DNA from: Symbiodinium natans
Lineage: Eukaryota > Sar > Dinophyceae > Suessiales > Symbiodiniaceae
Reading direction: 5' to 3'
Assembly (NCBI GenBank): GCA_905221605.1
Contig: CAJNDS010002262.1
Span: 186,001 to 250,000, forward strand
Length of the DNA stretch: 64,000 nt
Below the pieces are notes generated by a model. The model was given only the letters and a program-made list of their open reading frames with translations, did not search any database and was not told the origin of the DNA. Of this stretch, positions 10,446-22,346 are shown piece after piece (positions within the stretch are counted from its first letter, which is position 1; each line of letters begins with the position of its first letter). Made by a program: the position numbers and the translations under genes.

Positions 10446-10829
10446 GTCTGTCTCCATAGAGATACACGGAAAATAGAGGTTTTGATACAAAAAACGAAGA
10501 GAAAACTAAGGACAATACAAGTTTGCCTCTGTTTCTAAGACAAAACAGAGTCCAAAAAAATGGCCAACAAAAATGGGTCCCGGGGCAGGGAAACAGGACA
10601 GTCTGCGCCGGAAACTACTACCCTTACACTCAGCTCTGTCACGGGTCCTCACGTCCCAAACCTGATTCACGATTAGACCGATGGATTAACTCAGCTGTGC
10701 AACTCAACAGCCAGCAAGATGAAAATGATCAAGTTCCGTTCCGTTCCTGGGATCCGTGGCCCCTCCGCCTCTAGAGATAGAAACCCAACTCTTCGGCGGT
10801 TGGGCATAACAGCGGGGCCGCCTGGTGAC

Positions 10830-13800
10830 TCATGGCAGCCACATGCTAGGTCCAGTGGTGCCGAAGAAGGCATTCCTGCAGGGTAGCTGACGATGCATTC
10901 CTTCCTATAAGGTCCTAGCTGTGAAGCGAGCAAGCAGTTATGGAGATCATGAGCCACGCTAACTTTCGCGTTTTCTTGATTCTGACGGCGCTCGTTTACT
11001 AGCTACTAGCGTTTCAGAAGGTACAGACTTCTCGTGGCGAGCCTTTGTGCTTTGCGCAGCGACTCTTGTGACCCACCATCAAGGACTGCGTCTAAAGAGA
11101 ACTCACCACTTCCCGCCCAGGCACTGAGCAATCATGCCGGTGATGGCCACCATCGCCTTTCAGATGCTTCAGACAAATTCCAAAAGCTTTAGAATTCGCG
11201 AGATTGCAGCGAGGCATGAACTCCCGGCCGAGGCGCCAGGCGGCCGTTGTTCAGCTCGGAGTCCAAGCCGCGCTGGTTGGCCGAAGGGTCCTCGGACCCG
11301 GGCTTCGAGGTTGGTGAAGGGTTCTGGGGGTTCAAAAAACCATCTTCTCCACGTTCCCTCCTTGTTTTTGGCCCCCTGTGCCAACTGAATTCACAGGAGA
11401 AAGGCGCTTGCCAATCGGTTCAAGCTGCTAAAACGACCCTAAAGCCCGACTCACACGAAGCCTACGGCCCTAAAGTTCGAAAGCCCTGAATCCCTCAACA
11501 TCTTCGCTGCGTGCTAATTCCAGGCCAAGGCACAGCCGGGGCCGAGCCGCCCACGAAGCCCAGCTTGGAGAAGCCAGGGAAGTCGCCCGGCATGCGGTCC
11601 TTCTCCTGCCTGATTCGGAGACTTTGTGGCAGTGCTGCCACCGCCCTGGTGGCCAAGTACTAGTACTGAAAACCAGGTTTCAAGTCTGGCTTCCCTCGAC
11701 AGCCAGAAAACAACGGCTCCCAAGCAACGCAGGAGCAACCCCCCTAAACCCCCTAACCCTATAAACACCAAACCCTAAACCCTACCCCCTGCCCCCTATC
11801 CCCTAAACCCCTAACCTACCCCATCGAGGTTCCTCCGTCGACGGGAAGCGTTCGGGCTTGGGCTTGGAAGTTTGGGTTGTAGGGTTGTAAATGGTCTTAG
11901 GGTATTCTGGCATAGGGTCTGAGGGTATGAGGGTATCAGGGAATGGGGTGAAGGAGCAGCCGTGCCCTCGGGCAGTAGGTGTCTTGGTACCCCACCTGTA
12001 GTCCCCTCCGCAACGCCCAATGCACAGATTGCACCTCCTTTTGGCTCTTTCTGATGGGTGTCCCTGGACGGGGTGATCGGGAGCCGACGGTGCATGAGGA
12101 CCAGGGGGCACTTCCACCTCCCACCTTCAACCCTACCCCCGTTTTTCTTGTTGTACCACTCACATCTGGGGCGCCTCTCACAACAGGATCCCCCAAAGGG
12201 GGCTGCTTGCACAAAGCCTCTCAAAGCCCTGAAGCCTAACAGCACCTTTGCACCCACGGTTGGGGTTGCCGCTGAGCAGGCCCGGGCCGAGGCGGTCGCG
12301 TGGCGTTGGCGTTAAAGTTAGGGTATAGGGCATCAGGGAATTAGGGCTTTAGGGTGCTAGGGTATTCGGGTATTAGGATGTATTTGGGTATTGGTAGGAG
12401 GTTCGTTCCAAGCTTGAAGACATCTGGGCCTCATTGGGAACAGCTCCAGGAAGCCGATGAAGATAGCAATTTGGGCCCATCCCTGTCGCTGCTCAGGAAG
12501 TCAAAAATATGTAGTTTATATAGATATAATGTAGATATGTGTATATATATACATATTTATTTATGTAGCAGTACATACACATGTACATGTATACATGCGA
12601 AGAATATGAAGCTAAATCTAAGTCGATGTAACATTATCTAACGTAACGTCAAAAACAAAAAATCTGCGTAGCACCCTGATAGGACTGACTCGAGCGGTAC
12701 GATTTTGGGATTCCATATATCGATATAAATGGATAAGTAATTCGATCAAAAAACAAATAAATAAACAAGAATATGAGAGAAAAATATTTGTATATATATA
12801 TATATGTAGATTCATGCACATTCTGTACAGATACGTACGCAGATTCAGTCGTCTTGTGGTGTTCTCCAGCCGGAGTTTTCGAATAAGTTGATGGGTACGA
12901 GTCTCCAGATCGAAACGCCCGTCATGCAAGACCATGCAAGATCCAAGCCTCCGCGGGCATCTTGTAGAGCGCCTGGATGCCGTTGGGGATGTCTGCAAAA
13001 GCCAGACCTGACAGGTCTGGATGGTTACGGGTGAGTGGTTTTCGGGGTGCTGTCTACGCTCATCCTACAGCTGGCCAACTGCATCCTCTCAACAACTTGA
13101 TTCGGGGGGGGCTGCTGAGTACAGGCGCGGGAGTTTTACGACGTTGGTGGCCCAAAAATTGTACACCTCTGCCTGCATCCAGGTGCTGCCTACGCGTCCG
13201 ATAAAAGCAGGTGAGCAACACTTCAGCACGACTACTGATTTCACATGCTTAATGGAAACGTCAATCCTACGTAAAACACACACAACAAATTTCCGCGCAG
13301 ATCTTGATGTCGCAGTTCATGATAAGTTCAGAATCCTCTTGAATATGGTGTGAGAGAGTCACAATTGATTTCACAATAATATCATACGTAATGAGTTCAG
13401 AATGCGCCCACAATAAACACAGAGTAAAACAAACCGTTATGAACAATGAGCTCGAAACACCAAATACGAGAACTGACCCCAGCACTCGTATTTAAACTGT
13501 TCAAGTTCTCTGGTGCATTTTAAAACTAAACTATGTAATTAATTTAAAAAATTGACACAAGTTTTATGGGCTTTTAAACAACTTCACACAATGTGGGATA
13601 CCGATGTCGCCAAAGTTCCGAAAAGCCGGGAGATTGCCTTTGGAGGGGCTGCAGAGTCCGGGCAGTCGGAAGTACTCCGGGGCGATATAGCCCATGCAGG
13701 CAAGCATGGCCACACGTCCTAAGCGGGCGCAATGCATCACCGAATTAGCATGTTTTGTATTGTCACTGAGGCACCGTTCTTGACCTCGGCCATTCGGCGG

Positions 13801-14970
13801 CGGCGGAAGTCATCGGAATCGTCGTCCTGGGCACTGCAAAACTCCGCATTGGGCCGAATTGCCCCTACCCTGAATGACATGTTTGCCTCGCCTGCCTTCA
13901 CCAGATATCACAGGCGACAGTTCCGTTGCGTCCTTGGCCATGCCGAGGGGGTCGAAGTACTTCATGGGCAGAGTCACACCCACCTCGTTCTCGAAAGACT
14001 TGCAGACCTCGGCGGCGCGACTTGCACACGTGTCCCCCCCCACCTCCCTGCCCGGCGCCACTGAACTCGTCGGGCGAGGCGCCGTGGTGGCCTTGCGGCT
14101 GCGGGCGGCGCAGGCGCCGGCCGCGAGCAGCGCGGCGCCGGCGGTGGCGGTGCTGGCCAGGCCCGAGGAGGCCGCGGCCCGGCCCCGCGTGCCGCTGCGG
14201 AGGTGGGACGGCGCCTGGCAACGGCCGGTGAACAGTTCGATCCTCGAGCGTTGAGACCCAGTTCATGCCCGAACTGCAGCGAGCCGAGTACCAAGCCCGC
14301 CCCCGCCCCCCCCACCCCCAATTGTTCTGCAAGCTTCCGGCCTGAACCTCGCGAGTCACCTGCGCGCCGGGCACAAATGCCTCGCTGCACAGCCACACTC
14401 CTGCAGCGGCGGCGGCAATCTTGGCCTCGGTTTGGCAGCCTCTCCGTCCAGCTTTTCCAGCTTTCAAAATGTTAAAGCTACGGTCGAGACCTCGTCTTGG
14501 GCGTTCGGTGAACTTTGCAAAGCTTGTCGAAGCACCACTGGGTACGCTTCTAGAGGAACACCCAGGATATAGGTTGTGAGTTTGATGGGTGCATGTTGCA
14601 AAGCTTGCGCCCCCTGCTCCACCCTAAAGACACCAAGTGCGGAGGTTCTTCGTTTGCAAGGGATCCTGGGAATCCGAGGCTACCATCTGATCGAGAGGCC
14701 CGTGAATGCTAGCGGAAGACATGTGTCGGGAGCTTGTCCATCTTCTAGGGTTGAACTTGAATGGCACCGGGCCTACTGAAAATAGCTTTCTTTGCCGTCC
14801 TGCTTCAGGACTGCCTGCGAGGTCCCTTCATGTAGGTAAGCCCCAACTGCTTGCAAACCTCTCTCCAATTGCTACCTCACATGGGAGGTCTGAGCCCTCA
14901 CTACGGTGATGAAAGCCATCCTAAGCCCTAACCAGATCCCATGCAGGCGAGCTAGGCTCCGGGCGGCCAT
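10830..14970 (-). CDS. Chlorophyll a/c-binding light-harvesting protein, copy B
   Basis: Exons: 14348-14425, 14083-14214, 13930-14007, 13775-13826, 13638-13718, 12949-13007, 12430-12482, 11537-11609, 11237-11290, 11125-11156 and 10830-10875, ending in TGA right after NAFFGTTGPSMWLP. All phases match; the eleven exons give 738 nt (245 residues), a usual length for a three-helix LHC. The transit region carries SEAFVPGAQVTRE and GLASTATAGAALLAAGACAA; LHC hallmarks are FDPLGMAKD, MAEVKNGRVAMLAC, GWAQIAIFIGFLELFP and ELNNGRLAMVAITGM. A possible first exon is the ATG at 14970 (MAARSL, then a GC donor), which matches a similar start near copy C; an exon may be missing between. Introns hold telomere-like words and AT-rich DNA. 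Exons and flanking intron bases are close to copy C, so B and C are the most recent duplicates. Confidence 0.88.
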
Positions 14971-15623
14971 GGTTCACGTCTCAATAGAAGCTTTTGAGAA
15001 AATCTACGGGGACCTAAAAACACCTCCGGTCGAGCCATTGCCGCGGGGACAAGGCCCGGTTTAGGGTTCAGGCTGCAGGCCAGGCAAGTGGCCTGAATGT
15101 TGAGTCAGAGCATGGCCTGATTACTTTACACAAGCAACGAGGGGGAGAGTAGGGCTTTGAGGGTGTGAGTACGTTGCAGCTTTAAGGGCCGGGCTGCACG
15201 TCGGCCTCCACATGTTCAACAAACGGTTGCATTCGGGCTTTACACGGATTAAACTCTCAACCCCGAGTGCCTCTTGCGGTGGCACGTGATCGGTGAACAT
15301 GATCTTCTTCAATGCACACCGATGTTCAAACTCGAGGTCGAGGTCGGACTTGACCCTGCTAGAGCTATGAGTTTTCTAGGGTTTCCGGGTAGGCCGAGTC
15401 GCCCCTATATCTCACATCACGCCCCATACGCGCGCTGCGTTCTGGACACTTGGTCCCTCAACCCCCCAACCCCCCCAACCCCACAAACAAAAGCAAAACT
15501 CACAGCTCCACTTTAGCCGCGGAAGTAAAAGCGCTCAGGCCAGACGTCAAGTCGCCTAGGCCTCAGCGCGAGACTAAGAGTTCAAGGGTTGAAGAGCTTG
15601 CACTCCATTAGAGCCCAAAAGCT

Positions 15624-15672
15624 ACCTAAACCCTAAACCCTAAATCCTAAACCCTAAACCCTAAACCCTAAA
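15624..15672 (-). repeat. CCCTAAA telomere-like array
   Basis: About six units, one of them CCCTAAAT. Confidence 0.9.
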
Positions 15673-15807
15673 GGCTCTACGGTCTTGGATTCACTTTTAG
15701 GGGTCCCATGGTCCCGAAGAAGGACATCTTTGGCAGCTATGGAGGCCAACCATGTAAAGGTTCTATGCGCGAACCTACCCTTCAAGGTGTACTTCCCACC
15801 AATCCCC

Positions 15808-15900
15808 CTTCATTAGAATATTCCTTAACATATGAAAAGGTTCCCAGTATTATGGTTTAAGGAATATTCCTCACTTATATTCCTTACTTCAGGGCGTCTT
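15808..15900. mobile_element. Introner-like element, family IV
   Basis: An inverted-repeat element with GAATATTCCTTAA and TTAAGGAATATTCC. Related sequences lie at 33936-34058 and 49356-49445, with degenerate pieces near 25865-26050, 33766-33825 and 42710-42780. Confidence 0.5.
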
Positions 15901-16658
15901 GGAGTCTCTGGGTTGGGCTCTCTAGGCACTACACGCACTACACGCCTCAGAACCAACCTGGGTTTTACCGCACCTGTGCTTGTACGAGGCCGGCGAGGTT
16001 TGTGTTGGTTGAAGGCCATAGCTTTGAGTTTAGGTGAAGAAACTCCTGCACCCTGAACCCTAAGCCCCAGCCGTATATACCCGAAACCTCAACCTCAACC
16101 CCAAACCCAAAACTTCACAACGCCCATTAATCCCTGAGTAACCCTGATGAGCATAAGCACTTATACAGACCCCAAATCCTGGTCAACCCAAACAAACTCC
16201 TATAAAGCCGATGAGCCCCACATCAGCTCTGACATTCGGCAGGGGTCCCGGCCGGCAGCCACTTGCCCGGCCACATGGATCCCACGGCGTTCTGGAGCAT
16301 GGTCAGCAGGGCCACAAAGGTTTTAAGGTTCCCCAGAGGCATTTTTTGCTTGGCTCGAGTCTCGGCCATATGTGAGTTTAGGATGGTATTTAGGGCTTAA
16401 TTCAAGGGGTTTAGGCTGGGGGCTTGCGTGAGGTGTCTTCATCTTGCACCACTTGGCCTGCGTCATGAATTAAAACCCCTACACCCCTGTGAACCCCCAA
16501 CCTCGTCTTCAACACTGGCTAGTTTCATGTTGAGCGAGGCAAGTCCGGAAAAGCACGTGCTCAAAAGGCCAGAAACTTGGACACCAGCAAAAGGATTCTC
16601 ACCACCAAATACTGAAACGCAGCAGCCACCGAAGCTTTTGCCCGGGGCGCCTCGTGAC

Positions 16659-19600
16659 TCATGGCAGCCACATGGTAGGGCCAGTGGTGCCGAAGAAGGC
16701 GTTCCTGTGGCTGCTTGGCAGCAAGCAAGCCCTACGTTTTCTTGCCTCTGACCCCGCTTGTTATAGTGCCTCCGCACGTGTTCCTGCGGCCCCGTATGCG
16801 CTGTCCAAACACCTGCATGTCCTGTGCAAATCCTGAATTCGCAGCTCGAAGTCTCCGAAACTGAGCGCAGCATGCAACTCACCAACACTTCCCGCCCAGG
16901 CACTGAGCGATCATGCCGGTGATGGCCACCATAGCCTTTCAGATGCGTCAAAGGCTCTCAATAACCCCTCGGGAAACCCCGCGAGGCATGAAATTCCGGC
17001 CGAGGCGCGAGGCGGCCGTTGTTCAGCTCCGAGTCCAAGCCGCGCTGGTTGGCCGAAGGGTCCTCGGACCCGGGCGTCGAGGTTGGCGGTCGAGGGTTCT
17101 GGGGTTTGGTGCCCTTGGAACAAGGCCTTTGCCCCTGAAACCCGACGGGCCTAAGCCCCAAAGTCCGAAGGCCCTGAAGCCCTCAATTAATTCCAGGCCC
17201 AGGCACAGCCGGGGCCGAGCCGCCCACGAAGCCCAGCTTGGAAAAGCCAGGGAAGTCGCCCGGCATGCGGTCCTTCTCCTGCCTGGGCAGCTTGGGCGGT
17301 CTAAAGGCTTCGAGGAATTCCTGTAGGTTCCGAAGAACTTGTGGTCAGAGGCGGCATTTCATTCGCCGGGGTCATTAAATTTTGGGGCTTCAAAGACTCC
17401 CATGCCTCATTGGGAACAACTCCAGGAAGCCGATGAAGATGGCGATCTGTGCCCATCCCTGCTGCTACAAGGTTTTGGGGGTTGAGGTTGGGGTGGAGAA
17501 GTCTGGGGGTTCTGCAGTCAGACAGCGGCTTATCATGTTCATCGAGGATAGATGTCGCTCCATGAGCGACAGTATAAAGCGTGGCTTTGGGTCTACTTTT
17601 GGCTCTTGTCAGGCTGAAGGCTCGGTTCTGGGACCATGTGGGGTCCTGTACAGGATATGGCAAAGTTCGGGTCGCTGGGGACAGGCCGGCAAGCAGCAAT
17701 GAATAGGTACAAGGACATCAATGAAGACACCGAATAAAACCAGGATCATGTCTTATACGCAGATTTCTACAGATGCATACCAGTACGGCCGTTTGGTTAT
17801 AAGTGATTTATACGTGGGCTTTATCTGAGCTATAAGTTGTGTATCTGGGATACAAGTCACTCATAAGTCCATCGGTTTTTGTTGGTTTGACCTACTTATG
17901 CTTTCCACGGTTCGCTGGCCGAAGTTTGAGCATTCGCGTGGAACGCGGCGCGGACGTGCACAGAGCATGTCCGCGGCATGTCCGCGGCGTGTCCGCGCAT
18001 GTCTCCGCGGATGTCCGCGGGCTCATGGGCATAATTAAGAATGTTGCAGGCCCTGCTGTGGACACGGGCACTGAATTAGAGAAAATGGCCGTGTGGCGGT
18101 GCTGGCATTTGCCGATTGTGCTTTCTTTGACTCAGGTCAATCGCAGCCATGGTGCCATGCTTTTCAGATTCCAGGTTTCTCTTGGCTGTCTCAACAAGTG
18201 TTCTTGTCGGACTTAGGTTGGACTTATATGTTACTAACTGACTAGCTGACTTATAAGTATGTAAGTCAAACGGCCGTATTGGTAATGATGCATACCACAC
18301 GATCCCCGCTTGGAACGTCCGAGCATTCCCTATAAAGCCCTCATCGCCAGATCGGACCCATATCCATGCCGACACGCACCTATGCACCCCATAGAAAACG
18401 GCTATGGCTACGCAGGGAGAAGGCGATGTTACACCCATACAGGGCTACACACGGGACAAAAAACGCTGCTCATGTTGTGGCCTTCCGGGGAAAGCTCGAC
18501 ACGAGCTAATCCAGCCTCTGCGGGCATCTTGTAGAGCGCCTGGATGCCGTTGGGGATGTCCGCAAATGCCAGGCCTGACTGGCTCACAGCGGGTAAGCAT
18601 ATAAGTACAGCATGTAGGCAGGTTGCAGTTTACCCTATGAAATGGCAGCACGAGCTCATCCAAATCCAGCACAACTTGTCGCAGCATGAACAACTGCAAG
18701 CTCTGAGGAAGCTTGCCCTTGGAGGGGCTGCAGAGTCCGGGCAGTCGGAAGTACTCCGGGGCGATATAGCCCATGCAGGCAAGCATGGCCACACGTCCTA
18801 AGCGGGCGCAATGCATCACCGAGTTAGCATGTTCTGTATTGTCACTGAGGCACCGTTCTTGACCTCGGCCATTCGGCGGCGGCGGAAGTCATCGGAATCG
18901 TCGTCCTGGGCAGTGCAAAACTCCGCATTGGGCCGAGTTGCCCCTACCCTGAATGACATGTTTGCCTCGCCTGCCTTCACCAGATATCACAGGCGACAGT
19001 TCCGTTGCGTCCTTGGCCATGCCGAGGGGGTCGAAGTACTTCATGGGCAGAGTCACACCCACCTCGTTCTCGAAAGACTTGCAGACCTCGGCGGCGCGAC
19101 TTGCACACGTGTCCCCCCCCCACCTTCCCGCCCGGTGCCACTGAACCCTCTCGTCGGGCGAGGCGCCGTGGTGGCCTTGCGGCTGCGGGCGGCGCAGGCG
19201 CCGGCCGCGAGCAGCGCGGCGCCGGCGGTGGCGGTGCTGGCCAGACCCGAGGAGGCCGCGGGCCGGCCCCGCGTGCCGCTGCGGAGGTGGGACGGCGCCT
19301 GGCAACGGCCGGTGAACAGTTCGATCCTCGAGCCTGCGTTGAGAACCTTTTCAGTTCATGCCCGAATTGCAGCGAGCCGATTACCAAGCCCGCCCTCGAC
19401 CCCCCCCCGCCCCCCCCCACCCCCAATTGTTCCGCAAGCTTCCGGCCTGGACCTCGCGAGTCACCTGCGCGCCGGGCACAAATGCCTCGCTGCACAGCCA
19501 CACCCCCGCAGCGGCGGCGGCGGCAACGGAGAGAGTCTTGGCCTCGGCTGGGTTCTGTCTGTCCAGCCTCCCTGCTTAAAACTCCTAAATGTCCATAGTC

Positions 19601-20128
19601 GCAACCGTTCCACTTTGTTGCCTTCTATTGGAGCATGGAGCACTTCGCACCTGTAAAGCTAGTCTAAGATCTCTAAGCACCACTGGGTAAGCTTGAAGAG
19701 GTGTGCATTGAACATCGTCGAAGCCTCTTGAAAACGGCAACAAGTTATCCATGAGCCTCCTCGTTTGCAACAGATCTTAGTTGTGGAAAAGGCTGCTAGG
19801 AAACAGATCTTAGTTGTGGAAAAGGCTGCTAGGACCGAGAGGCTCGTGACTGCCTTCAAACATCTTCTCGGGTTGCGGTTTACGGCAGACGCCGAACCCA
19901 CCGACAGCCGGTTTCCCTTCTTCACCTGATCAGGCTCGAACTGCCTCGATCCTTACCTGCGGCTTTACGAAAATGGGGGACCCCTAAAATAGAGCCCAAA
20001 TAGTAGCATTCCCTTACAATAAGAACCGCAACAAGGTAGCCCTCATTTCGGAAACCCCCACATCCTTTTTATCCCTTTTTGTTGATGAAAGCCCTCAGCC
20101 TCGGGTGAGCTGGGCTTCGGACGGCCAT
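16659..20128 (-). CDS. Chlorophyll a/c-binding light-harvesting protein, copy C
   Basis: Exons: 19453-19542, 19167-19298, 19009-19086, 18854-18905, 18717-18797, 18516-18574, 17406-17458, 17210-17282, 17009-17062, 16904-16935 and 16659-16704 (TGA after NAFFGTTGPTMWLP). Every junction keeps frame and restores family motifs, for example SPSKG joined to LAFADIPNGIQ, and MPAE joined to GWAQIAIF. Donors are GC in six of the eight well-fixed junctions and GT in two; acceptors are AG, mostly followed by G. The boundaries of the transit exon (19167-19298) toward the next exon are less certain. A likely first exon is the ATG at 20128 (MAVRSP before a GC donor). The intron 17459-18515 carries a 507-bp inverted-repeat element. 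Function: light harvesting in the thylakoid of a peridinin-type plastid, inferred from the family. Confidence 0.88.
17778..18284. mobile_element. 507-bp non-autonomous DNA transposon with terminal inverted repeats
   Basis: Ends are TACCAGTACGGCCGTTTG and, inverted, TACCAATACGGCCGTTTG. Flanks on both sides contain GATGCA, a plausible target duplication of about 6-8 bp. There is no transposase frame. It sits in the LHC C intron between exons 18516-18574 and 17406-17458. Its centre holds the TGTCCGCGG cluster, and inner flanks carry TTATAAGT-type inverted words. Confidence 0.7.
17935..18024. repeat. TGTCCGCGG repeat cluster
   Basis: Five to six copies of CATGTCCGCGG and close variants in about 90 bp, inside the 507-bp element. 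The arrangement recalls the CCTACGCGG cluster at 8.5-9.1 kb: a short CpG-rich word repeated with variable spacing. Confidence 0.8.
19961..20063. mobile_element. Introner-like element, family III
   Basis: Inverted ends GGCTTTACGAAAATGGGGGA and TTTCGGAAACCCCCAC. It lies between the possible first exon (20128) and second exon (19542) of LHC copy C. Other copies: 23140, 31410, 42605 and 53869. Confidence 0.65.
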
Positions 20129-20299
20129 GGTTCGCTTTTCAAAAAAAGCTTCTTGAGAAAATCTATGCGGACCGTACCGAAAGACCTCCGTTTGAGCCGC
20201 TGGCGCGGGAGGTGGTTGGGCTTTGGATGTTTAGGGGTTCGTCAGGCGCGGGCCTACATAATCGGAGTCGGGCTTGGGGAATTCCATACTGCAGCGAAG

Positions 20300-21040
20300 T
20301 GAAAGCCGGAGGTTAAGTTTAAGGGCTGGGCTGTAAATTCAGGCAACTGTTGTGTTGGGGAAGTCGCAAGATGGTAGGCGCTCACACAAGATGTCTCTTG
20401 CAGTTCCGCGGGGAGGAGCATCCTCATCTTCATATCGCCGAACATCAAAACACGAGGTCGACGTTGCACTTTCCCTTCCTTTGTTTGCTTTGGCTCAAGT
20501 CGACATGATGACATGCAATCCTCCTATCTACAGCACGCCTCACTCTTGTGCCCCATGCACCCACCGCTCAACAAAGGAAAGGATGGTTGGGAGAGACCTG
20601 CACGCGCTAAGGCCGCTAGTAGACAGGCTACAGAAATAAGAAAACCCAAGCACCTTGGATTCGATCTTGCCGCATTCCGGCTCCAGAATTACTCACGCAT
20701 GATTCTTTCTTCGAGTTCGGTGCCATCTGCTTGGAAGGCACCAGGAATACCGACTTCCCCAAACCCCAAAACCCCTAAACTTTGCCCTAAACCACAAAAC
20801 CCCTATTGCTAAGCATCTCTTTCTGACAATATCGCGTCTTGGGTCATCCAGGTGGTTCATCGCAGCGTGGCGCCCTGTCACGGTGGCAAACATGAGCCCC
20901 AAACCCCAATTGACTTTGACATGAGGGCAGAACAGGCAGAACCCCAAACCCTATTCCCGAAACCCGAAACCCTAAACGCTAACCCTCTCCCCGCCCCCCC
21001 CCTGCGACTCAGCTGTGCAAAAAACTGCAGCATGCTGCAG
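20300..21040. other. Spacer without a supported gene
   Basis: Contains duplicated remnants similar to 15180-15340 and short CCCTAAA/AACCC runs near 20757-20810 and 20938-20990. No exon could be fixed. Confidence 0.4.
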
Positions 21041-21043
21041 CTG

Positions 21044-21259
21044 TCACAGGCTTTGCTGCGCCTGCATTTCGGCGATGCGCTCCTTGTTCCATTCCGCGAT
21101 CATTGCCTTTCTCTCCTGCCGGTTGGGGTCTGGGGAAACAAACGCACGCTCACACATGCGAAACTTGACATTCGACATGCGAAAGTGGTATTGCGCGAAG
21201 AACCCGGACATTTGAAAATGGAAGCTTCTTGGAAATCCAGCCCGAGAATCAAACGGCAT
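21044..21259 (-). CDS. Hypothetical protein, Met/Arg/Glu-rich C-terminus
   Basis: ATG (21259) to TGA (21044-21046), 71 codons. It has strongly protein-like composition (FFAQYHFRMSNVKFRMCER; ERKAMIAEWNKERIAEMQAQ) and ends in a charged helix. The frame is open further upstream, so the ATG may be internal and earlier exons may exist. A GC donor inside the last codons is possible. No family was recognised. It lies downstream of the U2AF35 3' end on the same strand. Confidence 0.5.
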   Translation of the reverse strand: MPFDSRAGFPRSFHFQMSGFFAQYHFRMSNVKFRMCERAFVSPDPNRQERKAMIAEWNKERIAEMQAQQSL

Positions 21260-21750
21260 GGCCGGAAAATCGAAGATGCGGAAAACTGGAAGGCAGAAGT
21301 GAGACATTTGGTGCCAGAACCCTGAAACTACGTGTAGCAAGACTTGTAGTAGAGGAGGCAGTGTTGAGCCTCCATGGTCTTGTCCTTGGTGGCGTGCACC
21401 TGTGCATTAAGCAGTGTTCAAGGTTTTGGTGGGGGTGTTCGGGCTATGGAGTTAGGCGCGCTTTGGTAGGGTTGACCCTAGGATTACAGTAAGTCTGAAA
21501 GCGTTCCGGGTGCTGGGCTGTCTGTCAATCTGCTGGAGGCGGTCTGCGCAGTCTTGTGTTGCATACCGGGCCCTTTTGTAAAAAAAAATGCCAGCTTGCA
21601 CCCTGGGGATCTTGTGCTCGCTGTTTTTCTTTCGGCAGCTACCGAATCTACAGATTCCACCCAACATCAAGTCACTGTCAGCATCCCTGAGTCTTAAGAG
21701 CAATAAAGAGCAACCGGCCAAGGATCCAAAGACATTCGCACATCACAAAA

Positions 21751-21839
21751 ACTTGGAGGCTCATGGGTAGTCATAAGTAGGGTGGTCAGTATTGCTACCA
21801 TATTCATGACCCTACTTATAGCTACCCATAATCTCCAAG
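21751..21839. mobile_element. Introner-like element, family II
   Basis: Inverted ends ACTTGGAGGCTCATGGGTAG and CTACCCATAATCTCCAAG, with CATAAGTAGGG/CCCTACTTATAG inside. About 89 bp. Relatives lie at 30422, 33147, 36757 (half), 38526, 47824, 51768 and 63248. Confidence 0.75.
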
Positions 21840-22346
21840 AAGGCTCGCGAAAGAACCCCCAGCCTAAACCCTGAACCCTAAAGACCCTAAAAACCCTGAA
21901 AAACATAAAAACCCTAAAACCCTAAAACCCTAAAAACCCTCAAAACCCTCAAAACCCTAAAAAACCACCTAAACACCCCATAAACCCGAAAAAAGACGGC
22001 GCAGAGGGGTCGAAAGGCGCTCCCAGAGTGCCTTTCGCTTCTTCTTTGGCGGCTGCCCAGCGAGCGCCGCTTTGGCACCTCGCAGCATTTGTTCTGCTGT
22101 AGTTATACAAAACCACATTACAAGTAATATGACTGTATATTATACCCATAATTACATATAATTACATATATACACATATGTATAACTATGTATCATTGTA
22201 TATATGTACAAGTCGAGAGAATTCCATGTAGCTCGATTTTGGGATCCTTTGTACAGGATGTCGAAAGCGAGCCCACACTCCAGATAGCTCGACGTTGCAA
22301 GACAAAAAGGCAAAAGGCACGTCTGCAAGCAGTCCAGGGCATGACT

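Larger units (their letters stand above)
14971..16640. other. Spacer between LHC copies B and C
   Basis: Parts (for example 15180-15340) resemble 20310-20460 downstream of copy C, so the duplicated unit extends past the gene. No independent gene is supported. It also holds a telomere-like array (15624-15672) and an introner-like element (15808-15900). Confidence 0.5.

Noticed and set aside
10017-10490. Long Lys/Glu/Arg-rich or Leu/Phe/Ser-rich open frames
   Set aside because: They are translations of the (CTTTCTTC)n tract in different frames and carry no independent coding signal.
20480-20500. Spliced-leader gene or relict at TTTGGCTCAAG
   Set aside because: Eleven bases match the leader end, but the preceding bases do not, no donor GT follows, and the strand is opposite to the genes.
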